Below are positions 36,688 to 48,720 of a stretch of DNA of 64,000 nucleotides, one piece after another; position 1 is the first letter of the stretch; each line of letters starts with the position of its first letter. The stretch spans positions 606,894,677 to 606,958,676 of the forward strand of contig NC_081405.1 of the NCBI RefSeq assembly GCF_030272615.1. The letters run 5' to 3'. The DNA is from Cryptomeria japonica (taxonomy: Eukaryota; Streptophyta; Pinopsida; Cupressales; Cupressaceae). The translations under genes and the position numbers were made by a program. The notes beneath the pieces are model-generated. The model saw nothing but the letters and a program-made list of their open reading frames with translations. It searched no databases and was not told the origin of the DNA.

Positions 36688-39096
36688 TCAACATTTACGT
36701 TTGTCAAAAATCTGATTCTCATCACTTGATATCATGATCCAAACAAAGGAACCTTTCAACAACAACAGAGCATAATCCTTATAATCAACCTCTTTCATCT
36801 CATTTCCACAACAGTTGGTGTGCATACCTTTTTCCCGATTTTGAACTTTGTAATCACACACTATTTCAAAAGTAAAATCATGAGATAAATCACAATAGAG
36901 GCCTTCCCACAAGCTGCCATACATTTCACTATCCCAATCAACTCTATCATTTGCAAAGGCATCATCATGCTGAACTTCAAAAATAAAACATTCATTCTCA
37001 CCACTGTAGCTTTCATCAACACTCACCTTGTTATCATTTACATTCATAGAATGAGGGATATTAACAACCAATTGATGCAAACAAGGAACATAAGTATTTT
37101 GGTTCAGATGTGATACTTCACTATGCCGATCACACTCTATACTATCCTTGTTTATCAAACTCAACACATCCGCATCCTCAACATCCCAATCATGGAAAAT
37201 AATGCATACCTCTGGCTGAAGCAAATCCTCAGCTGAATCTTTCTCATTCAAACTTACATCTATCTGAAAAACTTCCATCTGTGGTCTGAAGTAGTCATCA
37301 CACAACCCATGCCTCTTATCTTCCTCATGAAGTAAATTCTTACAACACATGCTATTGCTGTTCGGAACTTTATCAGCATTAAAAAATTGTTCAACACAAG
37401 GGGAAAATTCAGCATTTTCATCAATGAGATCAGCACCATGAACACTAATATCAAAGGCAAAGAACTCCATATCTAGTTCAAGCATACTATCAACATTCAT
37501 ATTCTCTTCATGGTACTTCAAATTCTGAAAGCATTCATATACAGGTTCATTTAAATCTGAAAATAAAACATTATCCGCACTGTCACATATGTTTTTATCT
37601 TCAAAAATACTTTCATTTTTAGATTCATGACTGAAGTATATAACTTGGTCTCCTCCTATATCATCTTCACAAGATGAATAATAAGAATTCTCATAACCAT
37701 CATCAGCTGCATGACTGGCATTCATTTGCTGATCATAAGAAAGTGAATAACTCGTGCCAAGATCACTCTCATTCTAAAAATGATCTTCATTGTTCATTTG
37801 TATACCTTCAAGGCACTGAAAATCGAACTTAGTATCCTCATAATTAGTAGCACCACTCCATTCTGAAACACATTCATCACTGGGTATACTTGCATTGAAA
37901 ACACTATCAACATCATCCGCAATTTCATTTTCAGCTTTATCAGACTTAAACAAAATCTGATTTACATCGTATTGCACATCTTCACTTGCATAGTTAACAA
38001 CACTTGGTGATCCCTCAGTATTTGGTACTTCAACATCAAATACATCAACAACATGTAAAGATTGATGGTCATCATCCTCATTAATTTCATTATCATTATC
38101 CTTGGGAGATGCATGATTAACTTCATAATTTGCAGTCACATAATCAGCATAACCGGCATACAAATCAAATGGTACATATCCTCTATATATATCTACCTCT
38201 GTATCAACATTATCACAAAATTTCCTACTGATCATTCCATCATTACTGTGAGAGACAACCGACATTAACAACAGAGATTCTTGACTCTCATTTAAATTTG
38301 AAACACATATATCAGCAAAACCATTTGAAACTGCAGAGCTTAATGCACCTTGACAAGGAATGATTTGTTTAGCTTCACATGGTATTTCACCATTGAAGGT
38401 ACTTTGACAAGAAACAACAACAAACACAAATCTCTTGGATATCCCAAATTTCAAATTATTTTCAATGTCCCTAGTTGTGTTAAAAGCTCCATACAAAGTT
38501 TTGGGTTCTTTGTTTCTCAATAAGAAACCCATCTTCTTACCAAAAGCACTCATATAAATTTCCAAACATACTTTATCATCAAACTTATACTTCCTGGAAA
38601 TTTTAGACAATGTTTGTGAAAACCTGATATTAAATGTTGGTACCAATTCATCTTCCCTTATTTGTATGTACGTGAATTCTTTTAGCATATCATAATCACT
38701 CACCTTTTCAGCAAATTGGTCTATGAAGTCTGAAATTAATTCTTCCCATGAGGAAATACAATCTGCCAGCAAGAAAGAAAACCAATCCCCTGCATCCTCT
38801 CTTAATGACTGGATGAATAACTTCATGCACACATCTTCTTGACAAATTTCAAACTCTCCCATCAAATCTGAAAATCTTTTAACATGTTGACATGTTGATT
38901 CTGATTTCTTCCCACTGAATATGGGAAAATATTTTCTAATTTCCATGGGTATGGGATTTGGGTAACCCGGAATACCTTCAAAATTTAGAGCAACATAATG
39001 GTTCATGATGAAACTTTTCCTATTACTTGGTTGTTCTGGTTTACTGGACATGGTCATATGTGGCAAAGATTGGGGCTGAGCTAATTGACTGCACAT
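36688..39096 (-). pseudogene. Gag-like protein of element C, split by one TAG
   Basis: One frame runs 39096 to 36688, broken only by TAG at 37774-37776: 440 codons, the stop, then 361 more. Residues 45-230 look like a Ty3/gypsy gag capsid domain (FPIFSGKKSESTCQHVKRF, DAGDWFSFL, SSWEELISDFIDQF). The rest is very acidic and low in complexity, rich in Asp, Glu, Asn and Ser, without zinc knuckle or protease. It would form particles for element RNA. The start is the ATG at 39094-39096. The stop may be a late mutation, or less likely a readthrough site. Confidence 0.7.
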
Positions 39097-39443
39097 TGTG
39101 ACTTCTCAAACTTCATACACAACCCCACCAAAAATTCAACAACTTCTAAATATGTCAAGCTACAGATTTATCTTCTTCACTTTTTGACATAAAACTCATG
39201 GATACTTGCATATCATAGGAAAACATATAAGATCTTGAAACTTAACAACACTTTGAATATGCAAATATTTTTTATCGTCTTCCCTTTCAACAAAGTGCAA
39301 AACACTAGATAGGGAAACTATTTTGCTCTTTCAATTTTTCAGAAGAGATGATTTGCATTGAATCTTCTGAAAATACCTGGGTGTTTGTAGCTGTAGGACT
39401 TCTAGATCTGAAGATTAACTTCCACTTTTAGCACGGTCTTTTA

Positions 39444-40014
39444 CCTCAGAGTCGCCACCTCTTGCATAGAGGATATTTTGAACAACAGAATGCCATTCAA
39501 CACAAATTTAATTCTTTGTTTCTCCTTTAATCTCATTGCAACCAATTCACTCCAGGCTATTTAACACAAATATGGAAAATACATCAGACTTATGTATGAA
39601 CTGAAATCTTTTACTGCACTTCTCTACAAAACTTTTATGATGAATAATTTATTTGTAAATCTGCATTAGCAGTGATAACCCATATCTCTGCACTATACAT
39701 CGAACCATAAAAACCTTATACAATACTAATTGCATAGACATTCAGCACTGGTATGAACCATAGAGTCGCCACCAAAATATGGAATTAGGGAAAAATTTGC
39801 ATACAACTGCAAGGACTTGCTCACAACTCAGCAACATAAATTTACTGTTACTCTTTTATAAAATATGACATGAAAAACATATCATTCTACAGATCTAGAA
39901 TAAGGAACATTCTCTTCACCATTAAATAAATTTCAAACTCTGTGCATACACAATGGACTGACTAACTGGATGAAATTAGGCAATTTCTATTCAGCTTTCC
40001 CAACAGAGTTGCCA
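39444..40014 (-). repeat. Three extra PBS-like motifs in the leader of C
   Basis: On the minus strand TGGCAACTCTGTTGGG (39999-40014), TGGCGACTCTATGG (39758-39771) and TGGCGACTCTGAGG (39444-39457) repeat the core of the PBS at 40102-40119. The copy at 39999 is also preceded by ACAACAAAAA, like the true LTR/PBS junction. An inverted relative (TGGCTCTGACTGGGGA) lies at 36463 on the plus strand. Confidence 0.55.
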
Positions 40015-40101
40015 TTTTTGTTGTGGTGATTCGGATGGGATAATCTCAACATTATATGAAGCAAATTTTCTTAACTAGAGACTCTTAACAGTTCACATTC
40101 T

Positions 40102-40119
40102 CCCCAGCAGAGTCACCAT
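40102..40119 (-). promoter_or_regulatory. Candidate primer binding site of element C
   Basis: On the minus strand TGGTGACTCTGCTGGGGA begins four A residues after the 5' LTR end. Position and TGG start fit a PBS. It resembles the TGGCGACTCTGCTGGGGA-type PBS of some plant gypsy elements; the tRNA is not assigned here. Confidence 0.6.
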
Positions 40120-42506
40120 TTTTGTTGTTCATCAAAATTGATTAACCCAAGTACACCTGCAATTGATCTATGAAGTAGCCAATTCAATCTATGAAGAACC
40201 TCAGGGCTTGGACAACATGACAAGGATATGAATCCTTCTACTCTTCAGGCTCTGCAAAACCTAGGTGGGTGTACCTTTGATGCTTAAAATGAAACCTATT
40301 ACACACCTATGACAACATTAACAAAAGCAGATAGAGCTCACCAGGGCTCAACAACAAGTGGGTTACTGCAAATGGGCTAGATCTATACCCACAACTTAGT
40401 TATGCTTAAGCATGAGATGGATGAAAAATTTCAAAACATAACATAAAATAAAGATATTCTAATTGGATTTTAAATTGGTTTGAGAATCCCCTTAATTGCA
40501 AGATCAATGCCTTATCCAAGGGCAACCGAGTCACAAATCAAACTATAGATGAAAACTTATACTACAGATCCATCTTCATTCTTAAGTATTCCTGCATTCA
40601 ATGCCTTGCATAAATGCATTACTCAACTCATCCATAGAAAATATCAGATCCAGAAACATAAACCCTATTTTATTAATGTTTGCTCACAGAGTTTAAAATC
40701 TTCCTTGAAGATTACCTACAAACCAACATTACACTCATAGACACAACTGCTCATGACCAACTTGATCCTCCTTAAGAATCAAATTTGAATAAAATGAGAA
40801 TACATTTCAAAGACAAATTCTGTGCAAATTTGTGCATGCCTTACATACACAAGAACCTGCAACTAATAACACCTACAACAAAGAATTGAACTCCATTACT
40901 GAAAGAAAAGCCCTGCCCTATACAATCTTGAAGAAAACTCAGAATTGGAAACCATGAAAATATAGAGTACTTCCTCCAAAATTTTGGAACCCTTACAATG
41001 AGAAGAAAATGAGAATAAGAAGGAGAGGGAAAAATATCAGGTCTGCAACCGAAATTGCCAAGTGTCTCTTTTTCCAACTGAATTTCATTTCCTTCCTCTT
41101 TCCCATGAAAACTACTATGAAAATATCCCAAATTTGTTAAAATTAACTACATGATTCGATTCCTTATCCCGAGAGCTTTTCGGTGATATATAATACTTGA
41201 TATTTTGGGCAAAAATGAGCCTCTGGGCGAATTAATCCTTTTATGCCTCCATCATTTAATTTTTTTGAATTTCTTATATAGTATCAACTATATATTAAAT
41301 TTGATTTTAACTTTGATTTTTCCCTGATTTTACCTGATGCCCTGCCATGTGGCAGCCTCCGGTTGGTTGATGGGGTCCACTGGGCACCACCTCGGATGAC
41401 ACCTCATCCATCCGCCAATTGTTCACCTCGTCACTGCCACTGGGCTGCTTGCTTATCGCCACTTCAGCACCACATCATCGCCACCTCAACGCAATTGGAC
41501 AAGACCCACGAGTTGGACCTCCACCTAGACCTACCACCTATGCACCATGTCATCTTTCTCCATTTTGCAATGGCTAACGAACATGCATCTTTGGGTCACG
41601 AAATCGTGCAGGCCGTTGGATCTTGTTGAACCTGCAGGCTCTTTAACACTTTGCCATTTCGCGAAGCTTAACCGGTGAGCATCTCCGCTTCGCGAAATCG
41701 CACGCACTGTCAATCTTCAAGGAACATACTCAATCTTTAGTTTTTTCGCTACTTCACGATGTGTAACTCTTGCACATCTTTACCCTGCAAAACAACGCGC
41801 GTCGTCAGATCTCCTACAACTTGCTCATTGGTTAAGTTGTTCTTCCTTTGCAAAACTTGCCTAACTCGAGATCTGTGCCTGCATGGGGTCCACCTGACCG
41901 CCACTTTTCAGCCTCCTTGGTTGCCTCAGGAAGCACGCCCACACGCCTGGGGTCTACCTTGGTCACCCAGCCAACACCATCCGCCAAAAGCCTCTTGAGG
42001 CTTTGACATTATAGATGTGTGGAGCTCTAGTTATAAATATCAAAAAGTTCACTTGCCTATCGAATGTGGGATAAATGCATTTTCTTGAGACTACATTTTG
42101 AAGAGTTGTCTGAGACTTTAATGGCTCCTCTTCCCATAACCATGAAGGGGATGTTAGCTCTTTACCTGCCATTTGCCTTTGCTGAAAGGTTTTAAACCCC
42201 TTTTAAACATTCGCGCCACACACTGCCAAACCGCATGCAAGGGAGGAGGAAGGTTATACACTTGGCAAGTGAATTTGTAGAAAGTTACTTAGCCTCTCCA
42301 TTCTCCATATCATGCACCACCATATGCAGGCCCACACAGTGGGCTTTTGGCGATACACCAACTGCAGAAATCTCCAATGCCTTTTCAACGCCATGCACCA
42401 ACGGAGGAAATCGGTTACCTGCCAATTTGCATTTGCTTAGAGTTTTCTAATTAACCCTCCCCACTCTCCACATAGGGATGATGCTGGCAGAGGCCATGGA
42501 ATAGCA

Positions 42507-43205
42507 TTAGCTGAAGTTCATTTGAGATGACCTCCAAACAACATACCACGCAAAGGGGACTACTGCCAAGGGTCGAATTTGCATTTTGTCTGAAAAGCTT
42601 GTCCTCCACCTTCTATACTGCCTGCTGCACATTTGCATTTCCTTGGAAACTTTATGTTCTAATTTTGCCCCTTCAAATACCCACCACGTAGAGGATGATT
42701 CACATTTTGCTGGATCTGTATTTATTACCCACAGGTTAACTATAAGCCTTATTTTCTCAGGTATAATAAATCGATTAGGTCCCATAGTGCAAGCTTCTGT
42801 AGATTCATGGGGTAGCATCAATGGCCCCATTGGGTATAATATCAAGGTCTCTTTAACTACACAATGCAGGTATTCTATGTTGGGTAGATCAGATTCTCTT
42901 ACCATCCGATCTTTGCCTATTACAAAGTCAATTTCTTGCTCCAACTTCTTGGCTACGTGGGTATTTCTCAGCATCTTTACAATGGCCCATTCTAATGAGG
43001 CAGCTGTTGTTTCTATTGCACTGAAGAGCAGAACAAATATTATTGATTTGATGTCAAGACTATCATCAGTCTCTACCATGTCCAGAAGGGCATCAATGAC
43101 ATCCTCCACAGTGGACTTCTGACTGCTCTTAGCATCAGCATGTTCATCAATTACGTTCTGAATAAGTCTGTCAAATGAATCGTTGGCCTCCCTCCAATTT
43201 TAAGA
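42507..43205 (-). pseudogene. Cytochrome P450 fragment captured in LTR of C (copy 2)
   Basis: Same content and extent as the copy at 34386-35085: helices before I, FSAIETTAASLEWA, EQEIDFVIGKDRMVRESDLP, the K-helix region KETLILYPMGP, PHESTEACTMG and NLWVINTDP, then loss of P450 sequence before the heme motif. Here the ExxR arginine has become Ile (KETLI), so the ion pair is lost, while copy 1 keeps Arg but lacks the next residue. Two independent decays of one captured piece fit a pseudogene carried by the element. Confidence 0.75.
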
Positions 43206-43454
43206 ATGTACTACTCTGGTGTGAGGTCAAATCTTGTCCCAAATTGTAAAGGAAATAGTTGGCATGCTCGACATTTTTTCACAATAGCATCCTCCCTCCA
43301 AACACAATTTCTCTGCCTTCCTTGTTTCACTTTATACTTAAATCATGCAAACATATTTTTTAAGATATCAATTTAAATCTTGATTCAAAAAACATCGTGA
43401 AGCAACAAGTCAGGTCGGGCCTCAAATTGGGTTCGACTAATTTTTTTTTTATTT

Positions 43455-43724
43455 TCATTCAACTGACCTTAGAAATGCCTCAGGAATCTTAAACATACCT
43501 CTAGAATCGATCAACACCATTTTCGGATCGTGAAACTGAGTTTTGCAACTTTCAGGTGCCTGTGCCACATTTTCGCATGTAATCGCGAAGACGTAATTTT
43601 CAAACCTATCAAAACACCTTTCTGGACCTGGCCATCTAACAGGCGTGTACTCTGATATACAAGCATGAACTCTGGCAAGCTGTTTTTCAAGATGACTCCC
43701 AAGTGAAGATAAATTAATTATCAA
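43455..43724 (-). pseudogene. Unidentified coding-like fragment in LTR of C (copy 2)
   Basis: An open minus-strand frame of 89 codons containing LEKQLARVHACISEYTPVRW, RFENYVFAITCENVAQAP and MVLIDSRGMFKIPEAFLRSV. Composition is protein-like and the frame is better kept than in copy 1. It lies about 250 bp upstream of the P450 fragment. I cannot name the family. It could be a second captured host exon or an exon of the same donor locus. Confidence 0.45.
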
Positions 43725-44614
43725 AAATCACCAATTGGCTTTGTCGGCACTGCGGACCTGATGAAGTCAATGCTTAGGCAACACATGATGCCTTTCTTAA
43801 AAATATCAAACGATCTTCCTAGACCCTCAAATGTGAGACATAAGTACCTTGAAGTATATATCAAATCTTTGAATGCTCAGTTCGACCAAAATGATGACTG
43901 GGTACAAATGGTGCGCTCACGAAAATAGCTACATTAACTGATATAGCAATGAATACAGATCACTGAATAAGGTGGCTCAAGAAACCCTTTTGAAAATCGA
44001 TTAAACGGATTGGCAGGAGCTTGAAACTGGAAACATAGCTTGTAATTTATACCAAAAATAGCTCGGAACAAACATTCTGACATGACACTCACTGGGGCAA
44101 CTTTTACACTTACACAAAACAGGACTCCGACTAGCAGCTGAAACAGGGACTTGTCAAACAACACCAACTGCAAATGGATTGAGCTTTGAAAACTGAGCAA
44201 ATGGATTCATAAGGACTTGAAATTTTGCATGCTAACTCAAATTTATGCATATAATTGAATCCATTTTGAAATTATTCATGACAATCAACATGACAAAAGA
44301 TATAAGCACTCAAAGTAGGCTACTTGGTAAAATCTGCATATGTGCCTAAAATGCACTTTCAGCTCACCCCTTGAAATGGGTACCTGATAAATTGATCCAA
44401 AATGATTTCTAAAAGTTGCAACACACTGCATAAGCTAAATGAAAGGTTTAGGACACCCTTCCCAAGCCTTACCCTTTGAAAATCAATTGGCTCCATTTTA
44501 CCCTCTCTCTAACTAGGCCATTCAAAGTGACTCGTTTTTATGATCATTTGGAAATGTAGAGCAAAATTTTGAAATGGGCCTCTAAACTTGAATCAAATTT
44601 AATGAGTCCCAACA

Positions 44615-45781
44615 GTGTGCACGTGAAGGATTTTCTTGCGATTCTTGCGCATGAAGATTGGATGCATTGAATGCCTACCTCGGGAATGATCTTTTTTCTT
44701 AGCAGCATGTGAAGAGCACGTGATGGGTTATTGATTTCCAGATGCGCTGAAGATTGGACAATGAAAGATGTCTTGAGATCTATTTTATATCATTTCATTC
44801 TATGAAATGTGTTTAGATGGTCAGAATTGGACCGCTTGTAATTGTAAACCTAAAATATTTAGGGTTTAGGGTTTATGCTACCGACCTGTTGTTGCCTATA
44901 AGGTCGATGAGTTTTGTTATTGCAATGGTCTGAAAAAGTTGTATTTGTGTCCGTGTGTTGGAAATTTGATACTTGCCAAACCAGCATGAGGAATCTACAG
45001 AGTGTGATTGTAGAAGAGAGGAACTAAAAAGGATCTGCCTTAGCAAGAAGTGTTGTTATCAGATCGGTGTTTTTCCTATTGTCTTCTAACCATTTCAACA
45101 TAAGGTAAATCCCTTGTCCGGGTAGCTTTAACAAGCTTTGTTGTAAATCCTCTAACCAGGTGGCTCAAGTTCATTGAGTTATTTAAATCCTCTAGCAATG
45201 TAACTCTTAACAGGGTTTCAACCTTTAATAGGGTATATAACCATCCCTTAACTAGGTGATCCCTAACAATATCAGTTCCTAACTGGACTAACTAGGTGAT
45301 CCCTAACAATATCAGTTCCTAACTGGACCTTTATTGTAAAGTCTTTAACCGGACTAGGCTCCTAACATAGTGGACTTCAAAGAGTTCACAAACAGCTTGT
45401 GTGTATTCATTCCCACCGTGGTTTTTCCCATTTGGGTTTCCACGTGAAAAATCTATGTGTTATGGGTTGTGAGATTTTCAAGTGATGATTGTGTGGTTTT
45501 GATTAAGTTAGATATGCATGCATGATTAAATGGTTGTCATATTATTGGTACAACTCATGTATGATTAAATCAGTGAAGTAGTTATCAGGGTTTGAGATCT
45601 GTTGAATGCTATCTGAAGTATTTTTGTTTAACCAGTATAAATTTGGTTAAGTTCAGTGGTGAAGATAACTGGTTAGCTGTGTTTTGATATGACAAATTGT
45701 TGAAGCATTTTTTTTGTGTACTGATTCACCCCCCCCTTCTCAGTACTGGTTAGGACCTTAGTAGTTCATCATTATTCATCA
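44615..45781 (+). repeat. 3' LTR of element B, second part
   Basis: Resumes the 5' LTR alignment at GTGTGCACGTGA, through the telo-box (44858-44874) to TTATTCATCA at 45781. The C tract is 8 bp (45729-45736) against 18 bp in the 5' LTR. A local duplication of about 46 bp lies near 45248-45327. Confidence 0.9.
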
Positions 45782-46640
45782 GCATATAATTCATGTCCCT
45801 AGGACATCAAATGAATGGGGCCAAAACTTAGGATAAATCAAATGCTAAAGTTACTAGCTAAAAAATAAACACTAGAACTTGGGGCTGATTTTTACACGAC
45901 AAGAAACCAATGAGGAAAGAACTCAAGCCATGGGTTACCAAAATAGAAAGTCACTGATCAAATTTAAAATTCCCACCAAAAGGAAATTTTAATGTGCTTT
46001 ATAACCAAGGCAAGGTTCAAGACCAAACCCTAAATCATTTAACAAAGGCTCTTGCACAGACACATCGATGTGCATGGTTTTTATTTTCACATTGGGCACC
46101 AAAATTTTCTAAAAAATTATGCCAACACATCCTTCTTTCATTCTTCAACAATTTTCTTTTCTATTCCATCTCATGTCTTACTTATTTCAATATTTTCTTT
46201 TGTAGTTACCTCTTTTCTACTATCCATTGGCATTTCCATTGTATCATTTGAAAACTAATTTACATCATTTAGATTCTCAGGTGCGTTCTCTAGAGTAGTG
46301 ACCTTAATATTTTATTGCTCTATGACATCTATTGACTCCTATTCAATTTTCTATTCGTTTGCATTAATAGGAACTTTCTCAAATTGTACTTGACAAATCA
46401 AAACTGCTTCCTGTCAACCAGTGTTAATATTTTGATCTCCTACTTCCTTTTTTAAAGCACATACACTGCTACTAGATTCACCAATACATAATCCTCTGTT
46501 TATTTTCTTTGGAGGAGAAGACAAATACTTCACCACCTCTATTGTAAGAAACAATATCATTTGATCATCTAATGATCTTTTTAATGTCATCATGGTCTTT
46601 GCTCATTATCAAATTTACCCTTTATTTCTTTCAAAATCTT
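45782..46640. other. Interior of element A right of B
   Basis: AT-rich. Short open frames (45994-46258) lack recognisable motifs. It begins with the GCATA target copy. Confidence 0.3.
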
Positions 46641-48340
46641 GTGTTAAGTATTTGTTAAATTTCACCTCTAGTGACCTCTAATAAAGGACTACAAACCTTG
46701 TCAATAATAGCTACCCTGATATCATTTTCTTTTGATATGAACTTCTTTCTCCTCTCTATCGATGCTTCATATAAAATTTTAGGAACATCATCTTGAATAT
46801 CACTAAGATTTTGGCTAATGATGATCATGCATCTAATTACTATTTTCAATTGTTTCTTTATGAATCAACAAAGATTCATCATAATCATCCATAATATAAT
46901 CTAAGGATTTGTATTCACAAATTCAGTTAACGAGGTTATCTAAATTAAGGGGTTGATAATGTGGGTCCACCTCTATTTTTTCTTTCTTTGCTCCTTTCTA
47001 CTAATTCCTCTTATTTGGTTCACTTTTCTCGGTAGAGGTCTAGCCTCTTTCCTTCTTTGTAGGAGGTGTTGTGTCTTCTTCTTCTACATCCTCCATCTTA
47101 GTCCTCTTGATTCTAGGATTGATAATAAGCTTGTCTTTCTTAGTTTGTTCTTCATTGCTACTTTCAATCTCTTCAACTAAGGCTTCTTGAATGATAATAT
47201 TTCTTTGTGCTTTTTCTTTCTTCTTTGATGCCTTCTTCTCACCAAATGAAACCTTATCAAGAGTTCTGGAGGAACTCAACATTACTAGAGGCGATGCAGA
47301 CATGGATCTCTTCATCCTCTATCCATAGATCTCTGCAACTTTGGGTAAGACCAAAACATTAAATACCTTCTTGATCCTCTTATCAAGTCCCTTTCTATAC
47401 CTTTCATCTTTCAACTTTGCTTTTATTTCTTCCATAGTTTCAAAATAAGGTTTATTAGGGTCTCTTTCCAACCCACTTATCTCAACAATCTTAGATTTAG
47501 CCGATTCTTTAGAAACTTCGTATTGAAGTTTGGGAATCCATGCAACTCTCAGTTCAACTACCATAATGTAAGAATTATCTTTGCTTAATAGGAAAGTGAA
47601 CAAATCTTTGTACTTCCCAACTAAATCTGGAGAACTTGGAAATTTTAAAACCAACTACCAAATGTTTCTTCTATATAACTTATCATCCATACTATAACTC
47701 TCAACATACTATCCAAATTGTGCTCTAATAGGTGTAGACTTTTCCCAGACATAAATGTCCCTTTCAGGAAGTTCATATATGTACACAAAAGTAAGTTAGA
47801 TAATTAAACAACCGTATTTAAATAGGTACTTACTTTTCCTTTGTTTATCCATGTTCTCCATCAGTTGTTCCAACATCAGTTTACGTAGGTTAAATTGTTC
47901 TTCACAAACCACCATTCAAAATGTGGTATGAATTGCAATAGTAGTTGTAGAACCCTCTCGATTCTAAAAATAAACTTTGTACGTGATCCGTTTGGTTGCA
48001 TGTTTCACTCCTGGATCCTTGATATCTTCAACAACTATTTCTCTTTTGTTTGATCTTGAACCAATCAATTCTATAATAGTATCATTTTTCACCGATTTCT
48101 TTATCTAAATGGTATCATTCGCACATAAATTGGTCAAATCCCTCATATCATTCTTCATGATTTTGAATATTTTTTCCAAGTACATCGTATCTTCATAAAT
48201 GCAACTCAGAATAATCTTAATCCACTCAATGTTATAAGAGAAATTAGGAAACACCCTTGTTACCCCATTATTTTGTCGATAGTTAAAGTCTTTGTCTTGA
48301 GCAAAATAAAGTGTCATTAATGTTGCCTTCCCCATTCGAC
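46641..48340 (-). pseudogene. Element A accessory ORF, central part
   Basis: Minus-strand open segments 48105-48335, 47319-47654, 47040-47315 and 46655-46849 follow one another. They include YKDLFTFLLSKDNSYI, ELRVAWIPKLQYEVS, GLERDPNKPYFETMEEIKAK and then a basic/acidic tract (KKASKKKEKAQ, MEDVEEEDTT). No retroviral enzyme motif is present. They lie in the same direction as the zinc-knuckle gag at 53.8-54.8 kb and the 5' LTR, so they are probably the element's large extra ORF. Function unknown; broken by stops. Confidence 0.45.
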
Positions 48341-48416
48341 TTGATCCGTCCTTGGCTATGTGCCTTTTTCTTTGCGATTCACTTTTTATGTCTTAATGAA
48401 CCTGTATGTTGAACCC

Positions 48417-48720
48417 GCGTCTTGGTTCAAGGTTCAAGGTTCAACTAGTGCCTTTGTGTGCCATGGCTCTGTTTTGTTGTTAAGTGGGCAAGCGTCAATG
48501 TGTTAAGTCAGCTTTGAACTTGAACCTTTGAACCATTCTTAAAGCGGTTCAAGGTTCAAAGTTCAAGGTTGTCCTTTATGTTTGTCTAATGTCTTCACTA
48601 ATTCCTAGTTTAGCTATGTTGAGCCGCAAGCTGGTAGTCCTTTTGTTCTCTCATGTTCAACTTGAACCATTGAACTTCTTGTTAAATGGTTCACGGTTCA
48701 AAAGTTCATTTCAAGTTGGC
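48417..48720 (+). repeat. GGTTCAA-rich repeat cluster
   Basis: Clusters of GGTTCAA and its complement TTGAACC recur near 48423-48447, 48520-48570 and 48655-48705. They are often in tandem (GGTTCAAGGTTCAA) or facing each other, so the region can form several small hairpins. It precedes the plus-strand ORF remnant E. Confidence 0.55.

Larger units (their letters stand above)
32014..44614 (-). mobile_element. Non-autonomous LTR retrotransposon C with giant LTRs
   Basis: 12,601 bp inserted in the 3' LTR of B. The target duplication is GTTTG (32009-32013) and GTGTG (44615-44619), and the intact site in B's 5' LTR also reads GTGTG. On the minus strand the LTRs start TGTTGGGACTC and end GAACAACA: 5' LTR 40124-44614 (4,491 bp), 3' LTR 32014-36461 (4,448 bp). 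The 3,662 bp interior has only a gag-like ORF, with no protease, RT, RNase H or integrase. It must have relied on another element's enzymes. Both LTRs carry a P450 gene fragment. Size and layout resemble LARD elements. Confidence 0.85.
40124..44614 (-). repeat. 5' LTR of element C
   Basis: 4,491 bp, minus-strand TGTTGGGACTC to GAACAACA, complete ends. It is the better preserved copy, and retains 30 bp missing from the other LTR at 43601-43630. Confidence 0.88.
25776..45781 (+). mobile_element. Ty1/copia retrotransposon B, carrying nested element C
   Basis: The LTRs start TGTTGGCATATGAT and end TTATTCATCA. The 5' LTR is 25776-27162. The 3' LTR (31734-32013 plus 44615-45781) is split by element C. 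The flanking duplication is GCACA at 25771-25775 and GCATA at 45782-45786, one mismatch. The iMet-type PBS, gag, protease, integrase, RT and RNase H are in copia order. About eleven stops and two frameshifts make it inactive. Without C it is about 7.4 kb. Confidence 0.92.

Noticed and set aside
32014-44614. Tandem segmental duplication of a host P450 locus
   Set aside because: The repeats have retrotransposon ends, a 5 bp target duplication, a gag-bearing interior and a precise insertion inside another LTR, so they are LTRs. The P450 piece lacks the heme-binding end in both copies.
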